Part shown: positions 1 through 8,178 of the stretch, one piece after another
Layout: each line of letters begins with the position of its first letter
How positions within the stretch are numbered: position 1 is the first letter of the stretch
NCBI GenBank assembly: GCA_003219335.1
Contig: QHOF01000018.1
Span: 19,011 to 33,937, forward strand
Source of the DNA: Verrucomicrobiota bacterium
GTDB taxonomy: Bacteria; Verrucomicrobiota; Verrucomicrobiia; Chthoniobacterales; UBA10450
Direction of reading: 5' to 3'
DNA length: 14,927 nt
The notes under the pieces: model-generated
Database searches by the model: none
Told to the model about the DNA's origin: nothing
What the model saw: the letters and a program-made list of their open reading frames with translations, nothing else
Translations under genes and position numbers: made by a program

Positions 1-1079
1 TGAGTGAGTTTGACGATCCCCGCCAGCGAGTCACTCAGGCCCGTTCCCTGATCAAATTCATCATAGACTCCGGGAGCGAGCCGGATCTTTATCGCATGGT
101 CCTGCAAAAAGAGCTGGAGCGGATGAACGAATTTACCGATAGCGCGCTGTTTCATGACGACCTCGCCGAATACAATGCGTCGGTCTACTTCTATCAATTC
201 GTCGAACACGCCGGGCGTCACGGGTTAAAATATCTGTCGGAGGCTCAGTTCTTTGAGATCCAAACAGGTATCTTCCCCGCCAGAGTCGTCGAAGTCCTGA
301 AGCGGATCGCCGACAGCGCGGTCGCCAAAGAGCAGTACCTCGATTTCCTTAAATGCCGCCGTTTCCGGCAGACACTATTGTGCCATGATGACCAGCAGTT
401 GGATGATAATCCGCGGCCGGAAAAGGCGGAGTCGTTCTATATCGCTTCACCTGTGCGACCGGCCGAGCCGGATGTTCGGCTTGACCGTCGCGAGCCGGCG
501 ACTTTCATTGGACCCAAGAATTCCTCGATCGAGACGGACAATCCCCTGGTCAAAACCGCCCTGGTGGCGTTGGGGCAAGCATGGCCGAAGGCACTGCACT
601 TCCGAGACTTATTGGCCGCCGCGCGACAGTCATGCGACCGAGGATCTTCCATGAAAAGCGGCGGCGCTGACGGCGATGCACGAACACTCGGCGAGCTGCT
701 GTTGCGGGCCTACGCCGGGGACATTGTCGAATTCAGTGTTGCTCCGCCTCGGCTGGTATCGCGTCCGAGTGAAAGGCCGGTGGCAAGCTCGCTAGCGCGC
801 CTGCAGAGCGTAGAAGGCACGGAGGTGGTAAACCTGCGCCACTTCAATATCCGGGTGGAAGATCCTTTGAGCCGGCGCTTGCTTCAACTCTTAGACGGGA
901 GCCGGGATCGGGATGCGTTGATTGATGATTTAGCGGCGGCGGTGGAATCCGGCGTCGCAGCCGTGGAAACAGACGACGACGCACCGGCCGGCAGTCCCCA
1001 AGAAGTCCGCCGTTTCCTTGCCGTCGACTTGGAACGGAAACTTGCCGAGCTGGCCGAAATGGCCTTGCTGGTTGCCTAA
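1..1079 (+). CDS. Methyltransferase regulatory-domain protein (protein-lysine methyltransferase-like), C-terminal part
   Basis: The reading frame is open to the left edge; it is read from base 3, and bases 1-2 belong to a codon split by the edge. The first visible residues (SEFDDPRQRVTQARSLIKF) resemble the linker that follows the SAM-binding domain in this family. The Met at base 96 is therefore internal, and the gene should continue upstream with the catalytic domain. Bases about 60-400 match the predicted methyltransferase regulatory domain (PF10119 type): FHDDLAEYN, VYFYQFVEHAGRHGLKYLSEA and the ending LDFLKCRRFRQTLLC. Bases about 540-1070 resemble the C-terminal winged-helix region of bacterial protein-lysine methyltransferases, with NLRHFNIRVEDPLSRRLLQLLDG near its end. 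The acidic stretch ETDDDAP near the C-terminus looks like a loop. Family members methylate lysines of surface proteins in Rickettsia; the substrate here is unknown. A 65-base gap separates it from the next gene. A separate gene starting at the base just outside the window (ATG or GTG) cannot be excluded. Confidence 0.72.
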   Translation, partial: SEFDDPRQRVTQARSLIKFIIDSGSEPDLYRMVLQKELERMNEFTDSALFHDDLAEYNASVYFYQFVEHAGRHGLKYLSEAQFFEIQTGIFPARVVEVLKRIADSAVAKEQYLDFLKCRRFRQTLLCHDDQQLDDNPRPEKAESFYIASPVRPAEPDVRLDRREPATFIGPKNSSIETDNPLVKTALVALGQAWPKALHFRDLLAAARQSCDRGSSMKSGGADGDARTLGELLLRAYAGDIVEFSVAPPRLVSRPSERPVASSLARLQSVEGTEVVNLRHFNIRVEDPLSRRLLQLLDGSRDRDALIDDLAAAVESGVAAVETDDDAPAGSPQEVRRFLAVDLERKLAELAEMALLVA

Positions 1080-1144
1080 GTTGTCAGTTATCAAGCTGAT
1101 ATTTGCCGGCAGCAAACAATACTTGGGCGGAATAAGAGTGAAAA

Positions 1145-1945
1145 ATGCCCTCTGATCGGGATACCTCAGAAGAAACAATAAGCGTCAATGTCGAGCTTGC
1201 GAGTCCGGAGTGGCGGTTGCGGACGACCATGTCCGTCCCCAGCGAACCCATTACGCTGAAAGAAATGCTTCCGCTCGTTCAGTCGTTTGCGGATGCGGTC
1301 GTCGGCTCAACCGCCAAGGCGGTAGAAGAGCGCGGAGAAAAAATTTCATGCAAAAAAGGATGCGGAGCATGCTGCCGCCAGCCGGTGCCGATTTCGGAAA
1401 CGGAGGCGCATCTGATTCGCGATTTGGTCGAGAGATTGCCTCACTCCCGGCAAACCGAGATACGAGACCGCTTCGCTCAGGCGCGCCAGCGGTTGGCCGA
1501 AGCCGGTTTGCTGGAAAAGTTGCTCCATCCTGAAAGTTGGGATAAAGGCGAGGGATGGGCAGTCGCCATGTCTTACTTTCGCCTGGGGATTCCCTGCCCC
1601 TTTCTCGAAAACGAAGCCTGCTCGATTCATCCGGACCGGCCTCTCAAATGCCGTGAATATTTGGTGACGTCGCCGGCGGAGAATTGCCGGCGCCCCACTG
1701 CTGACAACATAAACATGGTGGCGTTACCGTTTCAGATGTGGGTGGCAATAGCGCGTTTGGATAGTGCATCGGCCGGCGAGCGACGAATCCCGTGGGTCCC
1801 GTTAGTTCTGGCCCTCGAATGGGCGGAACTGCACACCGAAACCGCGGAACCGCGGCCAGGACAGGAAATCTTGAAACAGTTCTTCGAGCTGCTGTCCAGC
1901 AAGAATCGTTCGCAGGAACAAGACGCATTAAACGAGAGTTGTTGA
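1145..1945 (+). CDS. YkgJ-family cysteine cluster protein
   Basis: This 266-residue protein has the CxxxCxxCC-type zinc/iron-chelating signature (PF03692, YkgJ/UPF0153). Cys69, Cys73, Cys76 and Cys77 sit in CKKGCGACCR, and a second set follows at Cys151, Cys159, Cys169 and Cys181 (CPFLENEACSIH, RPLKCREYL, AENC). The eight cysteines are spaced as in the family and probably bind a metal or Fe-S cluster; the biochemical role of the family is poorly defined. There is no signal peptide or membrane segment, so it should be cytoplasmic. The ATG at 1145 has only a weak purine stretch (AAGAGTG) upstream. A second in-frame Met at residue 29 (base 1229) would still keep the whole domain. It probably shares a transcript with the methyltransferase-like gene 65 bases upstream. 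YkgJ proteins are not standard T6SS parts, so a link to the downstream genes is inference from position only. Confidence 0.85.
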   Translation: MPSDRDTSEETISVNVELASPEWRLRTTMSVPSEPITLKEMLPLVQSFADAVVGSTAKAVEERGEKISCKKGCGACCRQPVPISETEAHLIRDLVERLPHSRQTEIRDRFAQARQRLAEAGLLEKLLHPESWDKGEGWAVAMSYFRLGIPCPFLENEACSIHPDRPLKCREYLVTSPAENCRRPTADNINMVALPFQMWVAIARLDSASAGERRIPWVPLVLALEWAELHTETAEPRPGQEILKQFFELLSSKNRSQEQDALNESC

Positions 1946-2024
1946 GCTGCATCCTACGTGAAATGCAAGCCATTGAAATGGTGTTAAAGAAGAGACCGTC
2001 ATTCCTTTTTGGTCGGAGAAGTTT

Positions 2025-2053
2025 TTGCTTTTCACAGCGGGTGGCGATAAAAT
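2025..2053 (+). promoter_or_regulatory. Weak sigma-70-like promoter candidate before tssE
   Basis: TTGCTT at 2025-2030 and TAAAAT at 2048-2053 are 17 bases apart. The -10 element matches the TATAAT consensus at five of six positions; the -35 element matches only its first three bases. It lies in the 128-base gap, the longest in the window, just before the first T6SS gene, where a promoter would make sense. The match may be chance, and the predicted start would leave a leader of under 20 bases. Confidence 0.22.
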
Positions 2054-2061
2054 CACCACCC
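2039..2061 (+). other. Short inverted repeat (hairpin) before the tssE start
   Basis: GGGTGG (2039-2044) pairs with CCACCC (2056-2061), and GAT (2046-2048) pairs with ATC (2052-2054) around an AAA loop, with one C/A mismatch. The structure ends 12 bases before the tssE ATG and no T-run follows it, so it is not a rho-independent terminator. It overlaps the promoter-like -10 sequence. It could be an operator-like site or an RNA hairpin next to the ribosome-binding region; function is not shown. Confidence 0.35.
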
Positions 2062-2073
2062 TGAGCATTTCAG

Positions 2074-2565
2074 ATGACTAAAGTTGATAATGACGTTAAC
2101 ATCGTGCCATCACTTCTCGACCGCCTATTAGACGATGATCCTGAGGTTTCCAAAGAGCCTGTGACTAGCCGCATTCAAGACTTGCGTGCGTATGAAGGAG
2201 CGGTGGCGCGCGACCTTGAGGCGCTGCTAAATTCTCGCCACGAAACTCTAGAAGAATTGCCGAGCGAGTTTGTAGAAGTCAATCGCTCTTTGGTAACTTA
2301 TGGGCTCCCCGACTTGACTTCGTTGAGTTTGCTGAGCCAAGACGACCGCAATCGGATACGACGCGCAGTGGAACAGGCGATTACCGTGTTTGAACCTCGT
2401 CTATTACGGGTGCGGGTTGCGCTGGAAGCTCCAAGAGAGCGTGACCGCGGCTTACATTTTCGCATCGACGCCTTATTGCGGGTCGATCCCACCCCGGAGC
2501 CTGTCACGTTCGATGCAGTCTTGCAGCTCAATACGCAGCAATACGTGATTCAGCGGAACAGTTGA
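2074..2565 (+). CDS. tssE: T6SS baseplate subunit TssE (gp25-like)
   Basis: This 163-residue protein matches TssE, the homologue of phage T4 gp25. In the T6SS baseplate it forms the wedge with TssF and TssG and seeds sheath assembly in the cytoplasm. The N-terminus has the usual PSLLDRLLDDDP opening. The gp25-like domain covers about residues 35-155: RDLEALLNSRHE, then the VTYGLPDL segment, then an amphipathic helix (RIRRAVEQAITVFEPRL) and a strand-rich end (LHFRIDALLRVDP, FDAVLQLN). Length is within the family norm. The ATG at 2074 is chosen because it gives this N-terminus, although no clear Shine-Dalgarno is present. The stop overlaps the tssF start by one base (TGATG), indicating translational coupling. 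It is the first T6SS gene in the window. Confidence 0.93.
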   Translation: MTKVDNDVNIVPSLLDRLLDDDPEVSKEPVTSRIQDLRAYEGAVARDLEALLNSRHETLEELPSEFVEVNRSLVTYGLPDLTSLSLLSQDDRNRIRRAVEQAITVFEPRLLRVRVALEAPRERDRGLHFRIDALLRVDPTPEPVTFDAVLQLNTQQYVIQRNS

Positions 2566-4385
2566 TGGCCGACGATCTTCTCACCTATTACGAGAGGGAG
2601 CTCAGTTTTGTGAGGCAAATGGGCGCCGAGTTTGCCGCCAAATATCCGAAGATTGCCAGCCGCCTGCTCCTCGAGTCAGACGCCTCGGAGGATCCACACG
2701 TCGAACGTCTAATTCAGGCGTTTGCCTTTCTTGCGGCGAGGGTTCATCACAAGCTCGATGACGAATTTCCCGAGATTACTGAAGCTTTGCTCAATGTGCT
2801 CTATCCGCACTACCTGGCGCCGATACCGTCCATGTCAATTGTTCAGTTTGTTCTTGATCCGGATCAAGGAAAGATTACGAGTGGATATGCCATCCCAAAG
2901 GACTCCACCCTTTACTCCCAGCCAGTCGATGGTTCTCCATGCAGGTTCCGCACCTGTTATCCCGTTACATTGTGGCCACTGCAGGTTGAGTCAGCCGGGT
3001 TACAGTCGGTAGACTCGCGTTTGGGTGTGCTGCCTAGAGCGGCGATTGGACTGATTCGAATCGAGCTTCGCTGTCTCGCAGGCATCAACTTCGCCGAGCT
3101 TGAACTCGATCACCTTCGTTTTTTCCTGCACGGCGAAGGGGTACTGGCCCATGCGTTATACGAGCTGCTCTTCAACAACGTCCTGGAAATACGCGTGCGT
3201 CCTGTAGGAGGAAAGGAAGTTACAAGAGATATTCATCTACCAGCGACCAACCTGCATGCCGCGGGGTTTGACGCAAACGAAGGGTTGCTGCCGTATGGAC
3301 CGCGCTCTTTCCTTGGATATCGGCTCCTACAAGAGTACTTCAGTTTTCCTGAGAAGTTTCTCTTCTTCGATCTCGCCGGACTCGATCACGCAGTAAAGGC
3401 AAAACTGGGCGACTCGATAGAGATTCTGATCCTGCTCAACCGTTTCCCGCGTCTCGAACAGCCGGTCACCCGAGATACTTTTCGCCTTGGTTGCACTCCG
3501 ATCGTGAACTTATTTTCGCAAACGGCCGAGCCCGTGCGCCTGAGTCACACCCAGAGCGAGTATCAAGTTTATCCTGACATTCGAAGACAAAGCGCTACGG
3601 AAGTCTACTCAGTTGATTCGGTGACCAGTGTTTCCCCCGGCTCGGATGAGGTCGTTGAATTCGAGCCTTTCTACTCCTTCAAGCACGCAGTCGAGCGAGA
3701 GCGCCAACAGGCTTTCTGGTACGCTGGGCGCAGGCCGTCTCCTAAAAAAGGCGACAACGGCACCGAGGTCCATCTATCATTCGTCGATCTTAATTTCCGG
3801 CCCGCGCTTCCGGCCGCGGACACGCTGATCATTCACACCACGTGCAGCAATCGCGACCTTCCAGGCAAGCTCCCGTTCGGCGGCGATCGAGGCGAGTTCG
3901 AGCTTGAAGGCGCGGCGCCTTTATCCCGCATCCGTTGCCTCCGCAAGCCGACGGAGACTCTGCGGGCGCCGCTGCGCCGTGGAACCCAGTGGCGGATCAT
4001 CTCTCATCTCGGCCTCAATTATCTGTCGCTCTGCGAAGGAGGACGCGAAGCATTGCAAGAGATTCTTAAAATTTATGACTTTGCCGACTCCGCGTCCGTC
4101 CGCCAGCAGATAAACGGCATCACGCAGTTGACTAGCAGACAAGTCGTAGGACGGCCCGGCTCGATGGTCTGGAATGGCTTCTGTCGCGGTTTGGAGGTGA
4201 CGGTCGAGTTTGACGAGGGAAAGTACGTCGGCGGCGGAGTTTTTTTGTTTGCGGCGGTCTTAGAAAAGTTTTTTGGCTTGTATACTTCTCTGAATTCGTT
4301 CACCCAGCTCGTTGCCAAATCTCGACAACGCGAGGAGCCCCTTAAGCGATGGCCCCCCAGAGCCGGAGAGCAGATCCTCCTCTAG
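2565..4385 (+). CDS. tssF: T6SS baseplate subunit TssF
   Basis: The 606-residue product is TssF (VasA/ImpG family, DUF879), the large wedge protein that binds TssG as a TssF2-TssG heterotrimer and contacts TssE and TssK. The N-terminal signature is clear: LLTYYERELSFVRQMGAEFA, then KYPKIASRL, DPHVERLIQAFAFL and the HYLAPIPSMSIVQF region by about residue 95. The C-terminal part includes WRIISHLGLNYLSL and LEKFFGLYTSLNSFTQL, also typical. Length fits the usual 570-620 residues. An upstream in-frame TTG at 2562 is possible, but the ATG at 2565 is preferred because it fits the family N-terminus and overlaps the tssE stop by one base. The 3' end overlaps tssG by 37 bases. No truncation or frameshift is seen. 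Confidence 0.95.
   Translation: MADDLLTYYERELSFVRQMGAEFAAKYPKIASRLLLESDASEDPHVERLIQAFAFLAARVHHKLDDEFPEITEALLNVLYPHYLAPIPSMSIVQFVLDPDQGKITSGYAIPKDSTLYSQPVDGSPCRFRTCYPVTLWPLQVESAGLQSVDSRLGVLPRAAIGLIRIELRCLAGINFAELELDHLRFFLHGEGVLAHALYELLFNNVLEIRVRPVGGKEVTRDIHLPATNLHAAGFDANEGLLPYGPRSFLGYRLLQEYFSFPEKFLFFDLAGLDHAVKAKLGDSIEILILLNRFPRLEQPVTRDTFRLGCTPIVNLFSQTAEPVRLSHTQSEYQVYPDIRRQSATEVYSVDSVTSVSPGSDEVVEFEPFYSFKHAVERERQQAFWYAGRRPSPKKGDNGTEVHLSFVDLNFRPALPAADTLIIHTTCSNRDLPGKLPFGGDRGEFELEGAAPLSRIRCLRKPTETLRAPLRRGTQWRIISHLGLNYLSLCEGGREALQEILKIYDFADSASVRQQINGITQLTSRQVVGRPGSMVWNGFCRGLEVTVEFDEGKYVGGGVFLFAAVLEKFFGLYTSLNSFTQLVAKSRQREEPLKRWPPRAGEQILL
4332..4337 (+). promoter_or_regulatory. Shine-Dalgarno for tssG inside tssF
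   Basis: GAGGAG lies 11 bases before the ATG at 4349, inside the last codons of tssF. It supports the overlapping start chosen for tssG. Confidence 0.6.
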
Positions 4386-5434
4386 AACAGGTACTGTTCG
4401 AAGAAGGGTACCGGTTCGAGTTTTTTCAGGCCGTGCGGGTCTTGGAGCGCCTCTATTCGGCGCGACTCCCTATCGGTCGGAATTCCATCCCTTCCAATGA
4501 AGTGGTGCGATTCCGCACGCTCCTTTCTCTCAGCTTTCCGCCCAGCCCGGTTCACGATGTTGCCCGTGCTGACAATGGAGTCAGCCCGCCCGAAATGGTC
4601 GTGGCGTTTATGGGATTGTTCGGGCTTATGGGAGTTCTGCCGCGTCATTACACAGAGCTTTTGTTGGAGCGGGTGCGTTACAAGGATTCCGCTCTGCGCG
4701 ATTTTCTCGATCTCTTCAATCATCGGATGATCTCCCTTTTTTATCGCGCATGGGAGAAATATCGTTTTCCCATCGCTTACGAGCGTTCCCGTTCCTCGGC
4801 GCGGGATGGTTATGATCCATTCTCGCTCTCACTATTCGACGTGATTGGAATGGGAACCAACGGGCTCCGAGGCAAGCTCAAATCCGGGGATGAAGCTCTG
4901 CTGTATTATAGTGGCCTCGTGGCCCAACAGCCCCGCTCGGCCAGCGCGCTCGAAGCCATGCTGGGTGACTATTTCAACGTGCCCGTGATCGTCAGGCAAT
5001 TTATCGGCGCCTGGCTCCGTCTTGATAATGAAAACTGGACGCGGCTGAGACGTAGTGACTCCAATAATCAGCTTGGAACTACTGCAATGTTAGGCTCAAA
5101 GTGCTGGGATCAACAAGCGGGATTTAGATTGGTTATCGGCCCACTGAGGTATCCGCAGTTCCGCGAGTTTCTTCCTTGCGAACGTGGATTTGGTCCGCTG
5201 GTCGAACTAACTCGTTTCTTTGTTGGTTTGACACTTGATTTTGACATCCAGTTAGTTTTAAAAGCAGCGGAAGTGCCGGCTTGCCAATTGACGATACCAG
5301 GACCGAAAGCGCTCCGACTCGGCTGGTCGAGCTGGCTCAAAACAAAGACGTTTTCACGCGATGCCGCAGACGCTGTTCTTGGACGCCATCTAACCCGTGT
5401 GCAGACATCATCTGGCCACCACTGGCAAGGCTAA
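4349..5434 (+). CDS. tssG: T6SS baseplate subunit TssG
   Basis: The 361-residue protein is TssG (VasB/ImpH family, DUF1305), partner of TssF in the baseplate wedge. Diagnostic segments are YRFEFFQAVRVLERL at residues about 21-35, VRFRTLLSLSFPPS near 53-66, and FMGLFGLMGVLPRHYTELLL around 88-107, followed by DFLDLFNHRMISLFYRAWEKY. The later AMLGDYFNVPVIVRQFIGAW segment is also typical. The ATG at 4349 gives a normal N-terminus and has a GAGGAG ribosome-binding site; it overlaps the end of tssF by 37 bases, so translation is probably coupled. The stop codon is embedded in the strong ribosome-binding site of clpV. Length is within the family range. Confidence 0.94.
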   Translation: MAPQSRRADPPLEQVLFEEGYRFEFFQAVRVLERLYSARLPIGRNSIPSNEVVRFRTLLSLSFPPSPVHDVARADNGVSPPEMVVAFMGLFGLMGVLPRHYTELLLERVRYKDSALRDFLDLFNHRMISLFYRAWEKYRFPIAYERSRSSARDGYDPFSLSLFDVIGMGTNGLRGKLKSGDEALLYYSGLVAQQPRSASALEAMLGDYFNVPVIVRQFIGAWLRLDNENWTRLRRSDSNNQLGTTAMLGSKCWDQQAGFRLVIGPLRYPQFREFLPCERGFGPLVELTRFFVGLTLDFDIQLVLKAAEVPACQLTIPGPKALRLGWSSWLKTKTFSRDAADAVLGRHLTRVQTSSGHHWQG

Positions 5435-5440
5435 AGGAGG
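5433..5440 (+). promoter_or_regulatory. Strong Shine-Dalgarno for clpV overlapping the tssG stop
   Basis: AAAGGAGG sits 9 bases before the ATG at 5450 and shares bases with the TAA of tssG (5432-5434). It is the best ribosome-binding site in the window. The other T6SS genes here have weak or no recognisable site. Confidence 0.85.
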
Positions 5441-5449
5441 TAGGCCTCA

Positions 5450-8119
5450 ATGAACGTTAATCTTAAGTCTCTTATCGGCAAATTAAATGACACCGGCCGC
5501 AAGGCGCTCGAAGCGGCCGCGGGTTTGTGCGTTACGCGAACCCATTATGATATCGACATCGAGCACCTGTTGCTCAAGCTGGTCGAGCTCGACAACACCG
5601 ATATTCAAAAGATCCTCCGCCACTACGAGGTCGATCACGCGAGGCTCACACGCGACCTCACGCGGGCTCTCGATCGTCTGAAGACCGGCAATGCGCGCAC
5701 CCCTGCGTTCTCACCGAGAATTCCCCGGCTTGTGACCGAAGCGTGGAATCTCGCCTCGATTGATATGGGCGCGAACAGAGTGCGCTCGGGACATCTACTT
5801 CTGGCGCTGTTGGGCGAGGAAAACCTCAACCGTCTCGCTCGGGAGGCGTCTCCCGAGCTGCAGAAAGTTTCCGTCGAAGAGCTGCACAAACATTTTGCAG
5901 ACTTAACAACCGGAACAGCAGAGGACGAAATTACCTCCTCTGAAGCAAGGGAGGCTGCCGAGCCGGCTGCGCTCGGTCCTTCCAAGACGCCGTCCCTTGA
6001 TCAATACACGATCGATTTAACCAACCGGGCGCGCAAAGGCCAAATCGATCCGGTGCTGGGCCGCGATTTTGAAATCCGGCAGATGGTCGATATCCTGACC
6101 CGCCGCCGTCAGAACAATCCGATCCTCACGGGTGAAGCGGGAGTCGGAAAGACCGCAGTCGTCGAGGGACTCGCGCTGCGTATCGCGGCGGGAGACGTTC
6201 CCGGACCGTTGCACAACGTGGCGCTTAAGACTCTCGATCTGACATTGCTACAGGCGGGGGCCGGAGTGAAGGGAGAATTTGAAAACCGTCTCAAGTCCGT
6301 GATCGAAGAAGTCAAGGCATCGCCGCAGCCGATCATCCTGTTTATCGATGAGGCGCATACGATGATTGGGGCGGGCGGCCAGGCGGGCCAGGGCGACGCC
6401 GCCAATATCTTAAAGCCGGCGCTGGCGCGCGGCGAGCTCCGCACCATTGCGGCAACGACCTGGGCGGAATACAAGAAATATTTCGAGAAGGACGCCGCTC
6501 TGACGCGGCGATTTCAGGTCGTAAAAGTCGACGAGCCGACAGAAGAGCAGGCCGTGGCGATGTTGCGCGGTCTTATGAGCACGCTCGAAAGCCATCACAA
6601 CGTCCGGATTTTGGATGAGGCGATGGATGCCGCGGTACGTCTCTCGCATCGGTATATCACTGGCAGGCAGCTGCCTGATAAAGCAGTGAGTGTGCTCGAT
6701 ACCAGTTCTGCCCGGATTGCCTTAGGCCAGATGACGACGCCGCCCGCGCTTGAAGACTGCCATCGCCGTATCAGCCTGATTGAAACCGAAATGGGTATCC
6801 TGGAACGGGAGAGTCTCACCGGAGGAAATACCAACGAGCGTATCGATATTCTGGCAAAAGAAAAGGCGGACATCGAAAGCCGTTTGACCGAGCTTGACAA
6901 TCGGTGGAACGAGGAAAAAAAGCGCGTCGAAGAGCTGCGCGGGCTTAGAGAAAAGCTCGAGGCCCATGCGGCGGCGAGCAAAAAAGGCGGTGACGGTAAA
7001 ACAGATGGGCAACTGTCTCCCGATGAGGTTAAACGTGTACAGGATGAGATCAGACGACTCAACGGAGAGTTGGGCAAGATTCAGGGCGAGAGCCCGCTGA
7101 TTCAGGTTTGCGTCGATGCCCAGGCCGTCGCCGAAGTGGTATCGGGCTGGACAGGAATTCCCGTAGGCAAAGTCCTCAAGGATGAGATTCAGACGGTGCT
7201 TTCGCTCAAGGACCGGTTAGAGGAGCGCATTATTGGACAGTCTCATGCGCTCGAGGCCATCGCTCAGCGGATCCGCACTGCGCGCGCTAAACTGGAAGAC
7301 CCGCGGCGTCCGATCGGCGTATTCATGCTGGTCGGTCCGAGCGGCGTGGGCAAGACGGAAACCGCTCTGGCCCTCGCCGACACGTTGTTTGGCGGCGAGC
7401 GCAACGTGGTGGTCATCAATATGTCTGAGTACCAGGAGGGCCACACGGTTTCGGGACTGAAAGGCTCGCCGCCGGGCTATGTGGGTTACGGCGAAGGCGG
7501 CGTGCTGACCGAGGCGGTCAGACGCAAGCCTTATTGCGTCGTGCTGCTCGACGAAATGGAAAAGGCCCACACCGATGTCATGGAGCTTTTCTACCAGGTG
7601 TTCGACAAAGGCATGTTGGAGGACGGCGAAGGCAGGGAGATCGATTTCAAAAACACGCTTATCCTCATGACCTCGAATGCCGGCACTGACACGATTGCTA
7701 AACTCTGCGCCGATCCCGACACGAAGCCGGAACCCGAAGCGCTGGCGGATGCCTTGCGCCCGGATCTACTCAAGGTCTTTAAGCCGGCGTTCTTGGGCCG
7801 CGCCATTATCGTTCCTTACTATCCGATCGCCGACGATATCATGAAGAAGATCATCGAGCTCCAGCTCGGACGAATTCAAAAGAGACTTTTCGAGAACCAC
7901 CGCGCGCAATTTTCCTATGACCGGGCTTTGGTCGACGAGGTCGCGCGCCGGTGCACCGAAGTCGAGAGCGGCGCCCGCAATGTCGATCACATTCTCACGC
8001 GGACGCTTCTGCCGGAAATATCCAAGGAGTTTCTGGCGCGCATGGCGAGTGGCGACGCAATCGGCAGGGTGCATATTACGGTAGGCAATCAGGGTGGTTT
8101 CCAGTACGAGATTTCATAG
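5450..8119 (+). CDS. clpV: T6SS AAA+ ATPase TssH/ClpV
   Basis: The 889-residue protein is a two-domain Hsp100 ATPase of the ClpV class. It disassembles the contracted TssB/TssC sheath in the cytoplasm so the subunits can be reused. An N-terminal double Clp-N domain (about 1-160) includes HLLLKLVEL and SGHLLLALLGEENL. The first ATPase domain has Walker A GEAGVGKT (228-235), Walker B IILFIDEAH (295-303) and the pore-loop segment GAGVKGEFE. A coiled-coil middle region around 440-560 is rich in Lys/Glu. The second ATPase domain has Walker A GPSGVGKT (629-636), Walker B VVLLDE (697-702) and the pore-loop region GSPPGYVGYGEGG. Both sites look intact. ClpV is favoured over ClpB because it lies directly after tssEFG and has the ClpV-type N-terminal domain; the length fits. 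Its start is fixed by the strong ribosome-binding site at 5433-5440. Confidence 0.96.
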   Translation: MNVNLKSLIGKLNDTGRKALEAAAGLCVTRTHYDIDIEHLLLKLVELDNTDIQKILRHYEVDHARLTRDLTRALDRLKTGNARTPAFSPRIPRLVTEAWNLASIDMGANRVRSGHLLLALLGEENLNRLAREASPELQKVSVEELHKHFADLTTGTAEDEITSSEAREAAEPAALGPSKTPSLDQYTIDLTNRARKGQIDPVLGRDFEIRQMVDILTRRRQNNPILTGEAGVGKTAVVEGLALRIAAGDVPGPLHNVALKTLDLTLLQAGAGVKGEFENRLKSVIEEVKASPQPIILFIDEAHTMIGAGGQAGQGDAANILKPALARGELRTIAATTWAEYKKYFEKDAALTRRFQVVKVDEPTEEQAVAMLRGLMSTLESHHNVRILDEAMDAAVRLSHRYITGRQLPDKAVSVLDTSSARIALGQMTTPPALEDCHRRISLIETEMGILERESLTGGNTNERIDILAKEKADIESRLTELDNRWNEEKKRVEELRGLREKLEAHAAASKKGGDGKTDGQLSPDEVKRVQDEIRRLNGELGKIQGESPLIQVCVDAQAVAEVVSGWTGIPVGKVLKDEIQTVLSLKDRLEERIIGQSHALEAIAQRIRTARAKLEDPRRPIGVFMLVGPSGVGKTETALALADTLFGGERNVVVINMSEYQEGHTVSGLKGSPPGYVGYGEGGVLTEAVRRKPYCVVLLDEMEKAHTDVMELFYQVFDKGMLEDGEGREIDFKNTLILMTSNAGTDTIAKLCADPDTKPEPEALADALRPDLLKVFKPAFLGRAIIVPYYPIADDIMKKIIELQLGRIQKRLFENHRAQFSYDRALVDEVARRCTEVESGARNVDHILTRTLLPEISKEFLARMASGDAIGRVHITVGNQGGFQYEIS

Positions 8120-8178
8120 CTGTTTGTGAATGTATGTTGTCAACGGCTATGTAGGGTGGCGGAAATGAGAGCAGTATC

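Noticed and set aside
96..1079. Treating base 96 as the start of an independent 327-residue gene
   Set aside because: The frame is open to base 3, and the residues before Met96 match the family's conserved linker, so the Met is internal.
1994..2026. GACC...GGTC pairing followed by a T-run as a terminator after the YkgJ gene
   Set aside because: The stem has only four pairs with a 13-base loop, and the T-run is separated from it by purines, so it is too weak to call.
2562..2564. TTG at 2562 as the tssF start
   Set aside because: The ATG at 2565 is a better codon, gives the usual N-terminus and creates the common one-base stop/start overlap.
5635..8074. Long minus-strand open frames opposite clpV, the longest about 160 residues
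   Set aside because: They overlap intact AAA+ domains and look like complementary-strand artefacts of GC-rich coding sequence.
5450..8119. General chaperone ClpB rather than ClpV
   Set aside because: The position directly after tssEFG in an overlapping operon and the ClpV-type N-terminal domain favour the T6SS enzyme.
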